Shown here: piece by piece, positions 48,601-58,615 of the stretch
Layout: each line of letters starts with the position of its first letter
Numbering within the stretch: the first letter of the stretch is position 1
Assembly: GCF_020740795.1 (NCBI RefSeq)
Contig: NC_067300.1
Location: 372,001 to 436,000 of the forward strand
DNA: 64,000 nt
Direction: 5' to 3'
Source of the DNA: Apus apus
Lineage: Eukaryota > Chordata > Aves > Apodiformes > Apodidae
Position numbers and translations under genes: made by a program
Notes under the pieces: generated by a model
Seen by the model: only the letters and a program-made list of their open reading frames with translations
What the model was told of the DNA's origin: nothing
Database searches by the model: none

Positions 48601-51600
48601 GGGTTGTGTGGGTGGCCCTGGGGGACAGCAGACAGGACAGTGAGAAGACATGGGGTGACATGGGATGGAGGAAGACACTCCCCTCCCTGTTACTAGTGGG
48701 ATAGTCCCTGGGCTGGGGGGGCAATTTGGAGGTGTGGACACAGGGACATGGCAGTGGCACATGCCAGCATCAGAGGCTCAGCTCAGTTCCCAGCTGAGTC
48801 CCTACTCCATGTCCCAGGGGTGTGTACTGGGGGTGGCTCCATGCCTCTCTCCCAGCAAGCAGCCCAGTTTGCCCCAGTGTGGCCTCAGCCCACCTTGAAG
48901 CTCTCTGTCACATTGAAGTTCACCCTCTCCCGGACCCAGTAGCTGCCCAGGTCCCCTGTCCTCTCCTTCATCAGGTGCTTGGTTGACCTGGTCACATAGG
49001 AGATGCTGAGGCTGCTGGTGGCTGAGCCGTGGAGGTGGCAGTACAGCACAAGCTGGGGACAGGGGATGAGTGAGCCCTGAAGCCCTGGGCAGGGACACAC
49101 AGTCCCCCCCCACATGGCTGCTGCCCCACAGGATGATCACAAAGGTGGGGCTGGAGGAGCTCAGGGGTCCAGCAGGCACCAGAGATGCCACCAAACCATC
49201 CCCCAAAACCCGCTGCCCTTTCCCAGCAAAGGGCCAATCCCAGCCTCAGCCCCATGTGGGGGTCCCCAAGGCTGGGGACCTCATTCCATGCCACCACCGT
49301 GCCCGCACGGGCTGTAATGTGGGTCCCCAGCTGTGACTCACAGAGCACGAGTTGGTGGCTTGGAATGTGGGACTGCTGAGCCGGGCAGGGCCGGTGGCCC
49401 CTGTGGTCGAGGTGCTGCCCACGAGGAGGAAAAAACCTGTGGAAGATGCCAGGAAGGGGCTGAGTGGTGCCAGGACAGGGGTGAGGGTGCAAGACCTTGG
49501 TTTCCTGGTGCAGTCTGAAGCTGAGCCCAGGTTGTGTGTTACCCCAGGGGCCAGAGGGCACATTGGCCAGTGGAGCCCCAGGGGCTGCCGTGGGGAGCTG
49601 GGGCCCGTTCACATACCTGCCCTGCTGTTGTGGCTGTGGTCCCGGGTGGGGACACTGCCCCCCGTCCCCAGGCTTAGGCTCGTGTTCCTCTCCCATGCTG
49701 GCTGCCCCACCTCGGCTTCCCAGCTGCAGAAACCTTGCTCAAAGGAGCAGCGGGTGAAGGGCTCTGCAGGGAGGCAGGGAGAGCAGTGACCCAGGGAGGT
49801 CCCCATGGGCCTGACCCCTCTGCCAAACACTTGGGGTGATTTAGCCCCTCCTGCCACACAGCTGTGGGGTCTGGGGTGAATCCTATCAGCCCCACGGTCC
49901 AGATTTGCCGTGTCAGGGCCGACCCTCAGCCCGCCCGTGGGGTCGGAGGGCCAGTGGGCAGGATCCCCCCGGGGCAGGGATGCTCACTGCACCGCGCCGC
50001 ATCCTCGTCCGAGCCGTCCCCGCAGTCCTCGGTGCCGTCGCAGAAGCGGGGCTGGGCCAGGCAGCTGCCCTGCCCGCAGTGGCTCTGCTCCCCCCTGCAG
50101 AGCGGCTGCCCGGGCTCTGGGGGCGGGACACGCCATCAGCACACGGCTGGGCCCGCAGGGACCCCCGCGTGTGCTGCCCACCCCCCTCCCACCCCCCCAT
50201 CATTCTCTGGGGTCACTCGAGGGACAGGCTTTTGCTACCCACTCCACAGCCTGGCCAAGGTAAGGAGCCCCTAAGACACCACAGGCAGCTGGTGGCTCCC
50301 CCGGGGTGCAAAGTCCAAAAAACTCCCTGCGGATCCCGGCTCCTGTCTCATCCCGGACACAGGACTAACCCTGCAAGCCACAGTTCCTGAAGATGATGTC
50401 GTCGAGCGCCACCTCTGCCTCACATGCAGGCAGTTGGGTCAGGGAGAAGATGAGCTGCCGACAAGACATCAGAGATGGTGTGAGCTGAGCTCCTGCCTGA
50501 GTCACCCGGGCACCTTTGGCTCCCAGTGCATCCCTGGCTCTCCCAGCCCCAGCTCAGTGGCCTGGGTACCGACACGGCCCCATCTCACCTGGAACTGCCC
50601 TGGGACCCGGCCCAGGTAGGTGACCAGCTGGTGCCAGCCTTGGCCTTGGTTCCTCGGGCTCTGCCACAGCTCCACCACCTCGTCCCTGTGCACCATGGCC
50701 AGACGCAGCACTGGCTGCTCCATCTGGTTCAGCCCTGCGGGAGCCCCAAAACATGGCCCTTGGCACTGGGCATCCCAGGGGATACCCCCAGGGATGAGTC
50801 AAGACCCACCAGCTCTGGGCACCAGGCAAGTGGGGTGGCAAGAACCCATCTTGAGGTGCCAGTAGCTCTGTCCTTGCCATGAGGGCAGATGGTCCCATCC
50901 CTCCCTGCTGCCCCCATCATTGCTTCCCTGTGCCTGGTACCCCAAGACCCGGCCGTGCCCACTGTGGGTTCCCTCACCACTTCCTGAGACGTGGTACCAG
51001 GCCCTGATCTCACATGTGGCGGCTGCTTCCCTCATCACTTGTGACCTGAGCCAGGCTGTGGCTGTGGTCTTTGCTGGAGGAGACACAGTCACCATGAACC
51101 ATCCTGGGGAGGACACAGAGCAGAACAGGGGCTGCAGCTCCATGGGATGGCCCCGGAGCCACAGCTGGTACCGCTCCTGCCATACCACGGGTCTGCTCCA
51201 TCCCCTCTACCCTACAAGACAGCACACTGGCTTCAGGGCACCCATGGCCTGTGGGTGCCCGAAGCCCGCTCAGCAGCCCAGCAGCTCCAGCTCACCCAGG
51301 TCCGTGCCCACGGTGTGGTCTGAGTGGGGACCCGTGCCCCACGCAGCCAGGCTGGCCCGGCCCCGCACCCATCTGTGAGCCGAGGTGCTCACGTCCCGCC
51401 AGCCGCAGGCACCTTCCTCGAAATCACAGGTGAAGGGGGTGCCCAGCACCACTGAGCCCCGCAGGTACCCTGGGGTGGGCAGACAAGGTGTCAGGGCTGG
51501 GCTGGGGACATCCTGGGGATCTGCACCCACCTGGGGACCTGCACCCACCCTGGGGACCTATGTCCACCCTTAAAGACATGTGCCAGCCCCAGGGACCTAC

Positions 51601-52655
51601 ACCCATCCTGGGGACCTGTTCCCACCCTGGGGACCTGCACCCACCCTGGGGTCTGCTATGCACACTGGGGTCCTGCACCCACCCAGAGGGATCTACCCAG
51701 GCAAGCCTGGGAGTCTAAGCCCACCTCAGAGACCTGCACCCACTTTACCTGAGGGACCCTCATCCATGATGGGGTCCTGCACCCACCCTTGGCACCAGCA
51801 CCCATCCCAGGGACCTTCACCCATGGTGCCCCCAGCTCCATTGCCTGCCCTCACCCCAGGAGCAGGGTCTGGGAATGGGGCAGGGGTCAGGAGGTCGGCG
51901 GGTCTGGGCACCCACCACATTCATTCTCATCGGAGCAGTCACTGCAGTTGCAGACGAAGTCACAGAGCTGCTCGGCTGCGCTGCTGCAGCTGTTGACCAC
52001 CACGGACCAACTGGGGAGGACAGTGACAGCTACAGGAGAGACAATGGGGCTGAAATCCCCATGGGCACCCAGGCACGGGGCCCGTGGCAGTGACAGAGGG
52101 CACACGTGGCCTTCAGGTGACATTTGTCTGGGCTCTCGGCAGCATCGTCCCTCGGATGGGACCTCCTGCTTCTCCTCTGGCACCCTGCACCTCCCCCACC
52201 TCCCACTTCACTATCTCCCACCCCCAGCCCCTGGGGTGCCAGAGCCCATCTGGGCTGGGACACTAACCCACACACCCCTGTTTTGAGTCTCAGCCCCCAT
52301 TTTGGGGGAAACAAGACAACATGAGCATTTTCCTCCCCACACTGAGCAATGCCACCAGCAACACGCAGCTTGGCACTGGCAGCTTCAGTTCCCTGGAGGA
52401 CCCTGATCTGACCTTCATCAGCAGAGCCCAGAGGAGGGTTTTGCTGTGTCATATCTGCCCCATCCCCCCCTGAGGCAGCACAGCCCTCCAGAGCTGATCC
52501 CCATTGAAGCCCCCAACCCCCATGGGACCCCAAGCTGGGGTGGGAGGGAGCAGGGCAGCCAGTGCCACAGCCCCTTCCCTCCCCGTGGCACAACCCCAGT
52601 GTTGGCAGAGCTCACCCAGCAGCAGCAGGAGGGTCAGTGTTGCCTGCCCAGCCAT
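42296..52655 (-). CDS. MAMDC4: MAM domain-containing 4 (apical endosomal glycoprotein, endotubin)
   Basis: Type I membrane glycoprotein of the apical endosomal system in absorptive epithelia (known for mammalian endotubin). I traced 28 coding exons from 52655 to 42296, all with AG/GT borders. They join in frame to 3750 bp, or 1249 residues if the last exon runs to its stop. Order: signal peptide, LDLa1, MAM1, LDLa2, MAM2, LDLa3, MAM3-MAM6, one membrane segment, short tail. The start MAGQATLTLLLLLG is a signal peptide interrupted by intron 1. The penultimate intron uses a weak donor (GAAG/GTCTGG at 42738). The 3' end is uncertain: the tail reads GFDNITF as in human GFDNILF, then either continues to the stop at 42296 or is spliced at a GAT/GTAAGG donor (exon end 42455) into an unrecognised last exon. 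Confidence 0.93.
42738..43898 (-). other. MAMDC4: MAMDC4 MAM domain 6
   Basis: Four exons: 43898-43752, 43484-43350, 43074-42947 and 42852-42738. The domain starts SCDFEKDTCGWSS, passes SCLRFWYHMD, and ends LIFEISTHRW then GTVALDDIVY. All MAM landmark Cys and the final ALDDI strand are present. Confidence 0.9.
44145..45274 (-). other. MAMDC4: MAMDC4 MAM domain 5 plus end of MAM 4
   Basis: Exons: 45274-45058, 44688-44551, 44461-44340 and 44235-44145. The first exon holds both the last strand of MAM4 (VAFEALRDGFQGDMALDDLA) and the start of MAM5 (PSCSFEVDECG). At every other MAM boundary an intron separates these parts. MAM5 ends VIFEATGAGGDHGYIALDDL. Confidence 0.9.
44923..45012. repeat. 18-bp minisatellite, five units
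   Basis: The 18-bp unit GGCAGGAGGGTCAGGGCR occurs five times in tandem with only the last base varying (A, G, G, A, A). It lies in the short MAMDC4 intron between 44689 and 45057. Less regular GGCAGG-rich sequence flanks it on both sides. Confidence 0.95.
45350..46082 (-). other. MAMDC4: MAMDC4 MAM domain 4, first three exons
   Basis: Exons: 46082-45966 (ELSCNFERGMCGWYQDQSSD), 45729-45595 (YFMAVDPSAP, CLSFWYRLAG) and 45480-45350 (GTLNLKLRLEGAEDTVLW). The domain is completed in the next exon, 45274-45058. Confidence 0.9.
46378..47443 (-). other. MAMDC4: MAMDC4 MAM domain 3, lacking the first Cys pair
   Basis: Exons: 47443-47327, 47108-46977, 46715-46585 and 46486-46378. The usual C-x-FE-x(n)-CGW opening is replaced by TTFEAGAGGWHDVS, so both Cys of the first expected disulfide are absent. 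Later parts (FLALQAGEGQMVAA, CTLEMSYRIRTG, SAAAIDNVTFVQC) are MAM-like. The exon phase pattern is the same as in intact MAM domains. Confidence 0.82.
47597..47746 (-). other. MAMDC4: MAMDC4 LDLa module 3
   Basis: One 150-bp, phase 1-1 exon encodes GRCTAEEVACDSGGCISTEL then CCDFAQTCADGSDEQRCG. It has the DGSDE acidic calcium cluster and seven Cys where six are usual, so one Cys (in the CC pair) is extra. Confidence 0.85.
48194..49763 (-). other. MAMDC4: MAMDC4 MAM domain 2
   Basis: Exons: 49763-49617 (FTRCSFEQGFCSWEAEVGQP), 49436-49342 (GFFLLVGSTSTTGATGPARL), 49052-48894 (LVLYCHLHGSATSSLSISYV) and 48278-48194 (VLIEGVASGTGTVAIDDLIL). Phases run 1-1, 1-0, 0-0, 0-1, so its second intron position differs from the other MAM modules. 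Confidence 0.9.
49988..50116 (-). other. MAMDC4: MAMDC4 LDLa module 2
   Basis: One 129-bp, phase 1-1 exon has six Cys in canonical spacing (LCRGEQSHCGQGSCLAQPRF then CDGTEDCGDGSDEDAARC) and the full calcium-binding acidic set. It is the most canonical LDLa of the three. Confidence 0.92.
50370..51469 (-). other. MAMDC4: MAMDC4 MAM domain 1
   Basis: Exons: 51469-51296 (TPFTCDFEEGACGWRDVSTS), 51103-50978 (WFMVTVSPPAKTTATAWLRS, TCEIRAWYHVSG), 50734-50589 (GLNQMEQPVLRLAMVHRDEV) and 50454-50370 (LIFSLTQLPACEAEVALDDI). Phases run 1-1, 1-1, 1-0, 0-1. Confidence 0.92.
51500..51700. repeat. Imperfect 19-20 bp minisatellite
   Basis: About ten degenerate units of the type CTGGGGACCTGCACCCACC fill the MAMDC4 intron between MAM1 and LDLa1. 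Edges are approximate, and further degenerate units extend toward 51830. Confidence 0.85.
51916..52655 (-). other. MAMDC4: MAMDC4 signal peptide exon and compact LDLa module 1
   Basis: Exon 52655-52616 encodes 13 codons of signal peptide plus one base. Exon 52029-51916 encodes SWSVVVNSCSSAAEQLCDFV then CNCSDCSDENEC. The Cys are crowded, and the module keeps only the CxxCSDE-type end of an LDLa, so calcium binding is doubtful. Confidence 0.85.
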
Positions 52656-52830
52656 CTTGGCCTCTGGGCCACGGTGAGGGTAGAACGGAGCCGGGAGAGA
52701 CAAGGGGCTGGCAGGAGAGGCCAGGGCTGGAATCTGGTCCTCAGGTCTTACCCCGTGCTGGACTTCAACCCCGCTCTTATCAGCTCCCCAGCTCTGGCCA
52801 CAGGGTTTATGGCCAAGCAGTTTGCTGGGC
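52656..52830 (-). promoter_or_regulatory. MAMDC4: MAMDC4 promoter region
   Basis: The sequence immediately upstream of the MAMDC4 start is not strongly CpG-rich. On the minus strand a GATA motif (TGATAAG, 52776-52782) lies near a CATAAA element (52806-52811). GATA factors drive intestinal epithelial genes, which would suit endotubin, but this is inference. Confidence 0.4.
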
Positions 52831-53920
52831 TGGGACAGGTCACCATGTCCTGCTGCCCGGCACTGCCACCAGCATGGCAGGCAGTGAGGTGGCAGCTCTG
52901 TGTCCCCAGGCCACCATCACCTGTTTTTCCCCAACAACCCCCTCTTCCTCACCTGCCTTTTTCCAGCCGTGCCGAGATGCTGGGTGCTCCTCTGCGTGGG
53001 ACGGGGCCAGCTCGCGCTGTCCAGAGGCACACACTGGTTTGGTGAAGGAAAAGGACACTTCTTCCTGCCCAACCAGCCATACTGCCTGGAGAAGCTGGCA
53101 GCTCTGCCAGGGGTGGGGGTCTGTGCCATGCTGTGCCAGCTGCCTGGGCTGTGTCCTGTCTAACCAGAACGAGAAATGGTGACTGAGCACCAGGAGCAAT
53201 GGGAGAGCCTTTGAGAGCAGGGCACAGATTTGGGTGCAGGGCACACGGTGACTGAGGGGTACACCCTGGCCAGGGAGGGCAGTTGTGCTGGGTGTAGTGG
53301 AAATGGGGTGCAAGGAGCAACTTCCAAGGCAGGCAAGGTACAAACGGGTCATGATGCACCTGGGCAATGGTGAGCCACAGCAGACAGGGGGCTGTAGGAC
53401 TTGGGGGGGCTTAGCCATCTAAGTGTTGGAGCTTTGAATTCAGAACAAAACTCTGGCTGTCTGGAGACTTGGGACAGGCTGGAAGAGGAGGCAGGGACAG
53501 GCAGGAGGACAGGCAGGAGGAGCAGCCCATCCCAGAACCGAGCTGAGCTGGCTTTGCCAAAACCCAGGGCTCCAGCCCAGCCCAGTGACATGCTGATGGC
53601 AGGAGGGGTCTCATCCTGCCCGGCGTGGGCAGAGCAGCCTGGCAGCCCCATGCTCCTGCTGCCTGTGCAGCAGCCATGGCAGGAGGATGCCCTGGCTGGC
53701 GCAGAGCCTGGCAGGCTGCCTGCAGGGCCCCTTGCACAGGGTCCCAGCTGCCCATGCCCAGCCCTTGCCCTGTTCCCCAGCCAGCAGCCTCTGGGCCTGG
53801 GGTCCTGCAGGTGCCACCAGCAGGAGCCAGCCTTCACCCCTTCCTGCCCTATATGACCACCATGGGGCAAAGGGCACAGCTCTGGGTGGTTCCTCGGGGG
53901 AGCAACCCAAGCAGAGTCCC
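52831..53920. other. Intergenic, no feature seen
   Basis: This is GC-rich spacer between the MAMDC4 promoter and a CR1 cluster. The open frames on both strands are chance frames without recognisable domains. Confidence 0.55.
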
Positions 53921-53924
53921 AGGA

Positions 53925-54140
53925 AAGGCTGATCAGCCGGGAAGGAGCTTCCCCAGCTCTGTTGCCCTTCTCTGGACACACTCCAGCCCCTCAATGTCCC
54001 TGTTGCGAGGGGCCCAGAACTGACCCCAGGATTCCAGGTGCCCCCTCACCAGTGCTCAGCACAGGGGGACGATCCCTGCACTGCTCCTGCTGGCCACACC
54101 AGTGCTGATACAAGCCATGATACTCGTGGCCGCCTTGGCC
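53925..54140 (-). repeat. CR1 LINE fragment
   Basis: Matches the inverted CR1 region with TTGCCCTTCTCTGGACACAC and CTCAATGTCCCTGTTGCGAG, then ACACCAGTGCTGATACAAGC. It lacks the 3' tail and is cut by the next plus-strand CR1. Confidence 0.8.
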
Positions 54141-54159
54141 ACCTGGGCACACACAGGCT

Positions 54160-54478
54160 CATCTCTCAAGTAACAAATGACAGAACAAGAGGAAATAGCC
54201 TTAAGTTTCACCAGGGGAGGTTTAGATTGGATATTGGGAACAATTTTTTCCCCAAAAGGGTTGTCAAGGCCTGGCACAGGCTGCCCAGGGCAGCAGTGGA
54301 GTCATCATCCCTGGAGGGATTTACAAGCTGTGTAGATGTGGTGCTGAGGGACATGGGTTAGCACTGGCCTCAGTAGAGTTGGGTCAGTGGTGGCCTTGGC
54401 AGTGCTGGGTTAACGGTTGGACTTGGTGATCATAAAGGTCTTTTCCAACCAAAATGACTCCATGATTCTATGACTCTG
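54160..54478 (+). repeat. CR1 LINE 3' fragment
   Basis: Contains GGTTTAGATTGGATATTGGG, GGCACAGGCTGCCCAGGGCA and the end TTCCAACCAAAATGACTCCA then ATTCTATGACTCTG. It is close to the 56160-56355 copy, so the two are the same subfamily. Confidence 0.9.
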
Positions 54479-54949
54479 CAGGCAGAGCCCTGCATGGCAC
54501 CACAGGCGCTGCCTGGTGATGGCAACCACTGCCCCTGCCTCAGTTTCCCCACATGGACAGGAACCCCTCCTGCCTGCGCTGCCAGCAGCACCTTCCCCCA
54601 GAGATGGGCCCCTGGAGCCGATGGTTGAGGGTGGTTGTTTCTCCCCTCAGCTGATGGCCTTGGCCAGATTGCAGCACGATTGCATCAGGGGCAGTAAAAC
54701 CCGGGGTCCATCTCCTTCCCCCAGTGTCAGCTGGGACTGGCCTGGCCCCCAGGGCAGCAGTCCTGCCTTTCCTGGCTGCCTGGAAACCCATCAAGCCCCA
54801 AGCTGACCACCTGCCAGCACTGAGGCCTCTGGCAAAGCAGCCACCAGCTGCAGGCAGAGCATCTCCAGCAGGTCTGATCCCTCCCCTCTGCGCTGGGGTA
54901 CACAGGGGGATGCTGGGCCCCCAGCATCAGAGACATGGGTGTCCTGGAG

Positions 54950-55090
54950 CGGATTCAGCTAGGGGCTGTGATGATGATGAAGGGACTGGACTTCCCACAA
55001 GGAGAGGCTGAGAAAGCTGGAGCTGCTCAGCCTGGAGCAGAGATGGCACAGGACATGTCCCTGTGTGTTTAAGACCCAACAGGAGAGAGA
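54950..55090 (+). repeat. CR1 LINE fragment
   Basis: The short piece GATGATGAAGGGACTGGACT, then GGAGAGGCTGAGAAAGCTGG and AGCTGCTCAGCCTGGAGCAG, matches the middle CR1 block. It has neither 5' nor 3' end. Confidence 0.75.
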
Positions 55091-55164
55091 GGAGGGAAGG
55101 AGGCAGCTTCCTCTGAGCAGCGAGTGCCCATGAAGGGATGAGAGAAAACAAGAAAAAAGCAAGA

Positions 55165-56158
55165 ACATGGATCACAGAATCACAAAATCATAGAACGTGT
55201 GGGGTTGGAAGGGACCTTTAAAGGCCATCTAGTCCAGCCCCCCCTGCAGTGCACAGGGTGCACTTTTTAACTAGATGAGGTTGCTCAGAGCCTCCTCAAG
55301 CCTGACCCTGAGTGTCTCCAGGGATGAGGCCTCCACCACCTCTCTGGGCAACCTGTTCCAGTGCTTCACCACCCTTGTTGTAAATAACTTCTTCCTAATG
55401 TCTAATCTAATCTACTCTGCTCTAGTTTTAGACCATTGCCTCTTGTCCTATTGCTACAAGCCCTTGTAAACAGCCCCTCCCCAGCTTTCCTGTAGGACCT
55501 TCAGGTACTGGAAGGTCACTCTAAGGTCTCCCTGGAGCCTTCTCCTCTGCAGGCTGAACAATCCCATCTCTCTCAGTCTGTTTTCATAGGAGAGCTGCTC
55601 CAGACCTTGGATAATTTTTCTGGCTTTCTCTGGACTCCTTCCAACACATCCATGTCCCTCTTGTGCTGAGGGCTCCAGAGCTGGACACAGTTCTCCAGGT
55701 GGGGTCTCAAAAGAGAGCAGAGAGGCAGAATTTCCCCCCCTTGACCTGCTGGCCACACTGCTTTTGATTCAGCCCAGGTTGTGACTGCCCCTCTGGGCTG
55801 CAAGCACCATTTTCTCATGTCCAACTTTTTGTCCACCAGTATCTCCAAGTACTTTTCTACAGAGTTTCTATTAGATCATCCCCCAGGCCGTAGTGATAAT
55901 GAGGATTGCTCCTACCCAGGTGCAGGACTCTGCATTTGGCCTTGTTGAACCTCATTAAGTTCACATGGGCCCACTTCTCTAGCTTGTCCAAGGCCCTTCT
56001 GGATAATACCCCTTCCTCATCCACTCCTCTGGAGCGTTGATGGCACCACTCAGCTTGGTGTCATCTGCAAACTTGCCGAGGCTGCCCTCAATCCCATTGT
56101 CTATATTGTTAATGTAGATACTAAATAGCACTGGACCCAGTACAGATCCCTAAAGAAC
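55165..56158 (-). repeat. Long CR1 LINE fragment with ORF2 remnant
   Basis: The copy starts with tail repeats (CACAGAATCACAAAATCATA) and GGGGTTGGAAGGGACCTTTA. On the minus strand it includes an ORF2 C-terminal remnant (LCSLLRPHLENCVQLWSPQH). It extends to the reverse-transcriptase-side block TCATCTGCAAACTTGCCGAG and CACTGGACCCAGTACAGATC. At about 1 kb it is the longest CR1 in the window. Confidence 0.93.
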
Positions 56159-56355
56159 ACCACTTGCCCCAGAAGGGTTGTCAGGCCCTGGCACAGGCTG
56201 CCCAGGGCAGTGATGGAGTCCCTGGAGGAACTTAAAAGCCACGTAGATGTGCTGCTGAGGGACATGGTTCAGTGGTAGCCTTGGCAGTGCTGGGTTAATG
56301 GTTGGACTTGATGATCTTAGAGGCCTTTTCCAACCCAAATTATTTGGTGATTTTA
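56159..56355 (+). repeat. CR1 LINE 3' fragment
   Basis: AGAAGGGTTGTCAGGCCCTG, then CACAGGCTGCCCAGGGCAGT and an end at TTTTCCAACCCAAATTATTT. It abuts the 5' side of the long minus-strand CR1, head to head. Confidence 0.88.
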
Positions 56356-57166
56356 TTCACATGCATCCTGATCCACCTTTTGAATTTGGGCAGGACACCA
56401 GGCACAGGGGCTGAGCTTCAGCAGGTTGTGCCAACCCTGCACTGCTCCAGGCACAGAGGAACTATCTCCTGTCTTGGAGCCCCCATCCCTGACAGCAGGA
56501 GGGGGAGGCAGCAGCAGGACCAGTGACCAGGCAGGAGCTGGCAGCTTGCAGGACTGCAGCTCGGAGAGTGAAACAGGGCTGGGACCAGGGAGGGGTGGTT
56601 CCTCCAGCCCCAACCTTACACGTGACAGCATTCGAGCAATCCATCTGTCCAGCCTGACCTGCATGTGTCCCTCAAGCTCTTCAGCCACCCCAGGCTCCAG
56701 CAGCCTTTCCCAGTCTCCCCACCCCACTTCTCACTGGGCATGCAAGTGGAGAGGCTCCCTGGGATATACAGGAGCCAGCCCTGGCAGTCCAGAGATCTGA
56801 AGCCCAGGAGAATGCTCTACCTTCACACGTGATCTACTGCTAGGGTGGGAACAGGAGTATTCTTCCAAACCACGCTCCCTAGCAGCTTGGCTCCCACCCA
56901 GCAAATGAGGATAGTCCTTGCCCTGAGAACACCCTGCCCTTCCCTCTGTCGAGCATGGGGACTCATCCCTTTCTCCTCACCTGCATCAACCCTTCCCAAG
57001 GATAATCCTGATGCACCTTCTGCTGTCTCCACCCCAGACCCTGCCAGACCAGGCCCCCCATGAGGGGCTGGCACCCCAGGGGGTCATTCCTGCTGTAAGG
57101 AGCTACACCACAGGCCTGGGGAGCCAGGAACATGTCACCATGCAAGGAGCTTCACTCCCCAACGTG
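56356..57166. other. Intergenic, no feature seen
   Basis: Spacer between the CR1 cluster and the PHPT1 3' end. No coding or repeat family was recognised. Confidence 0.5.
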
Positions 57167-57172
57167 TTTAAT
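57167..57172 (-). terminator. PHPT1: Candidate PHPT1 poly(A) signal
   Basis: TTTAAT on the plus strand reads ATTAAA on the PHPT1 strand, 245 bp after the stop codon. This is the commonest variant hexamer. No AATAAA was seen nearer. Confidence 0.5.
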
Positions 57173-57416
57173 TTTCACATACACGTGTGGGACATACCCC
57201 TGGCCACCAGGAAAGCCAGGGTGGAGGCCCAGCTTCACCAAGGCTTTGCCGCGCTGTGCCGGGGAGGAAAGGGGCACCCGTGGCACGTGGGAAGTCTGGT
57301 AACAGTGGAGAATGGGTCAGTTCAACACAAAGGAAAACCAGGAGAACCCAGGGTGCTGCAGAGCATGGGGAGCCTGTGCCAGTTCCAGGCTAGCACAGCT
57401 GCCCAGCCAGAGACAG

Positions 57417-58615
57417 TCAGTAGCCTTCATCTGCCCAGGTGATCTCGTAGTCCGGATACTTGGCTTTCAGCTTCTCTGTAGTCACAGAGTGGTCCGCTCG
57501 CCCGAAGCCCTGGCAGAGGAGAGAGGGTCCTGCAGTGGAGCTGAAGCAGTCAGCACCCATGGCAGGGCTCAGTGAACTCCTGAGGCTGCTCACTGCAACC
57601 AGAGCCCCTGACAGCAGCCTCTGGCAGCACGAGATGCTGCCGAGTCCGTGTCTATAAAGGACCAGTCGGCTCTGACCCGACCCCTCAGCGGCAGCAGCTC
57701 AGCCTGGCTCTAGCTGCCAGACAGCAACAGCGCCCAGGCACGGGGACAGTGCCACCCTGGAGCTGGGCAAACCGGCACCAGCATCACCAACACCCTCCCC
57801 GGGGCGTGCAGAGGGACACCGAGATGACACAGCGCCCCAGGTCTGTCCTGGCAGCGCCGCTGCCCTGCAGCGCTGCTCGGCTCCCGGGGGGCACGGCGCG
57901 GGCTCGGCCACGGGCAGCAGGACGGGCACGGGCACCTGCGCCGCTGCGGGGAGAGAGAAGCTTCCCCCACGGGTGGGTGCCCCGGACCCCCCTCTCGCTT
58001 ACCACGGAATACCCGTAGACGTGTATCTTCCTCTCCTCGGGGCGGTGGGCGAGGCGGCCGCCCCCCAGGCACTCGCAGTCCAGGCCCCGCCGCGCCAGCT
58101 CCTGCGCCGTGCGCTCCAAGATGTCGGCTGCGAGGGAGGGAGCCGTGCAGCGGCGGGGCGGGCACCGGGACCCGCCGCCTGCGCAGCGGGGCCCGCCCGG
58201 GGCAGCCCCTCGGCAGCTCCCGGGCCCAGCCGCTGCCTGCGGGGCGGGGCGCGGCGTGAGGCGCCCCCGGTACCCGAGCGGGCGGGACAAGCCCCTCCTG
58301 CGCGGCCCCGCCAGCAACCCCGAGCCCCCCCGAACGCCTCCGGGGACCCCAACTACCTGCCCAGACCCCCTGAGACGCTCCCGGGGATCCCGACTCCCCA
58401 CCAAGGGCGCCGAGACGCCCCCAGGTCCCGTCCGTCCCCGGGCTCGCCGGCGGTGCCGGTGCCCCGCGCCGCTCACCGTGGTACTCGGCCCAGCCGTGGC
58501 CGCGCACGACGTCCTTGCCGGGCCCGCCGGCCGCGCGTACGCGCACCAGCACGTACTTGAAGACGCCGCCGTCGTCGATCTCCACGTCCGGCACCTCCGA
58601 CAGCGCCGCCGCCAT
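57417..58615 (-). CDS. PHPT1: 14 kDa phosphohistidine phosphatase
   Basis: Removes phosphate from phosphohistidine in proteins such as ATP-citrate lyase, KCa3.1 and TRPV5 (family knowledge). It is a small soluble cytosolic protein. Three coding exons, 58615-58477, 58127-58003 and 57509-57417, join in frame to 118 residues (human 125). The N-terminus has [20 protein letters not shown], matching human IPDVDIDSDGVFKYVLIRV. The exon 1-2 junction gives GWAEYHADI, which keeps the catalytic His (human H53). The segment [10 protein letters not shown] in human is [20 protein letters not shown] here, and the end [14 protein letters not shown] matches human. The variable loop before [10 protein letters not shown] is shorter than in human, which accounts for the length difference. 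It is downstream of AJM1 on the same strand with its own CpG promoter. Confidence 0.97.

Noticed and set aside
53349-53981. 210-residue minus-strand frame upstream of MAMDC4
   Set aside because: Low-complexity translation with no family match, and overlapping open frames on the other strand. It is typical GC-rich chance.
55573-55848. 91-residue minus-strand frame with a protein-like sequence
   Set aside because: It is a remnant of CR1 ORF2, not a host gene.
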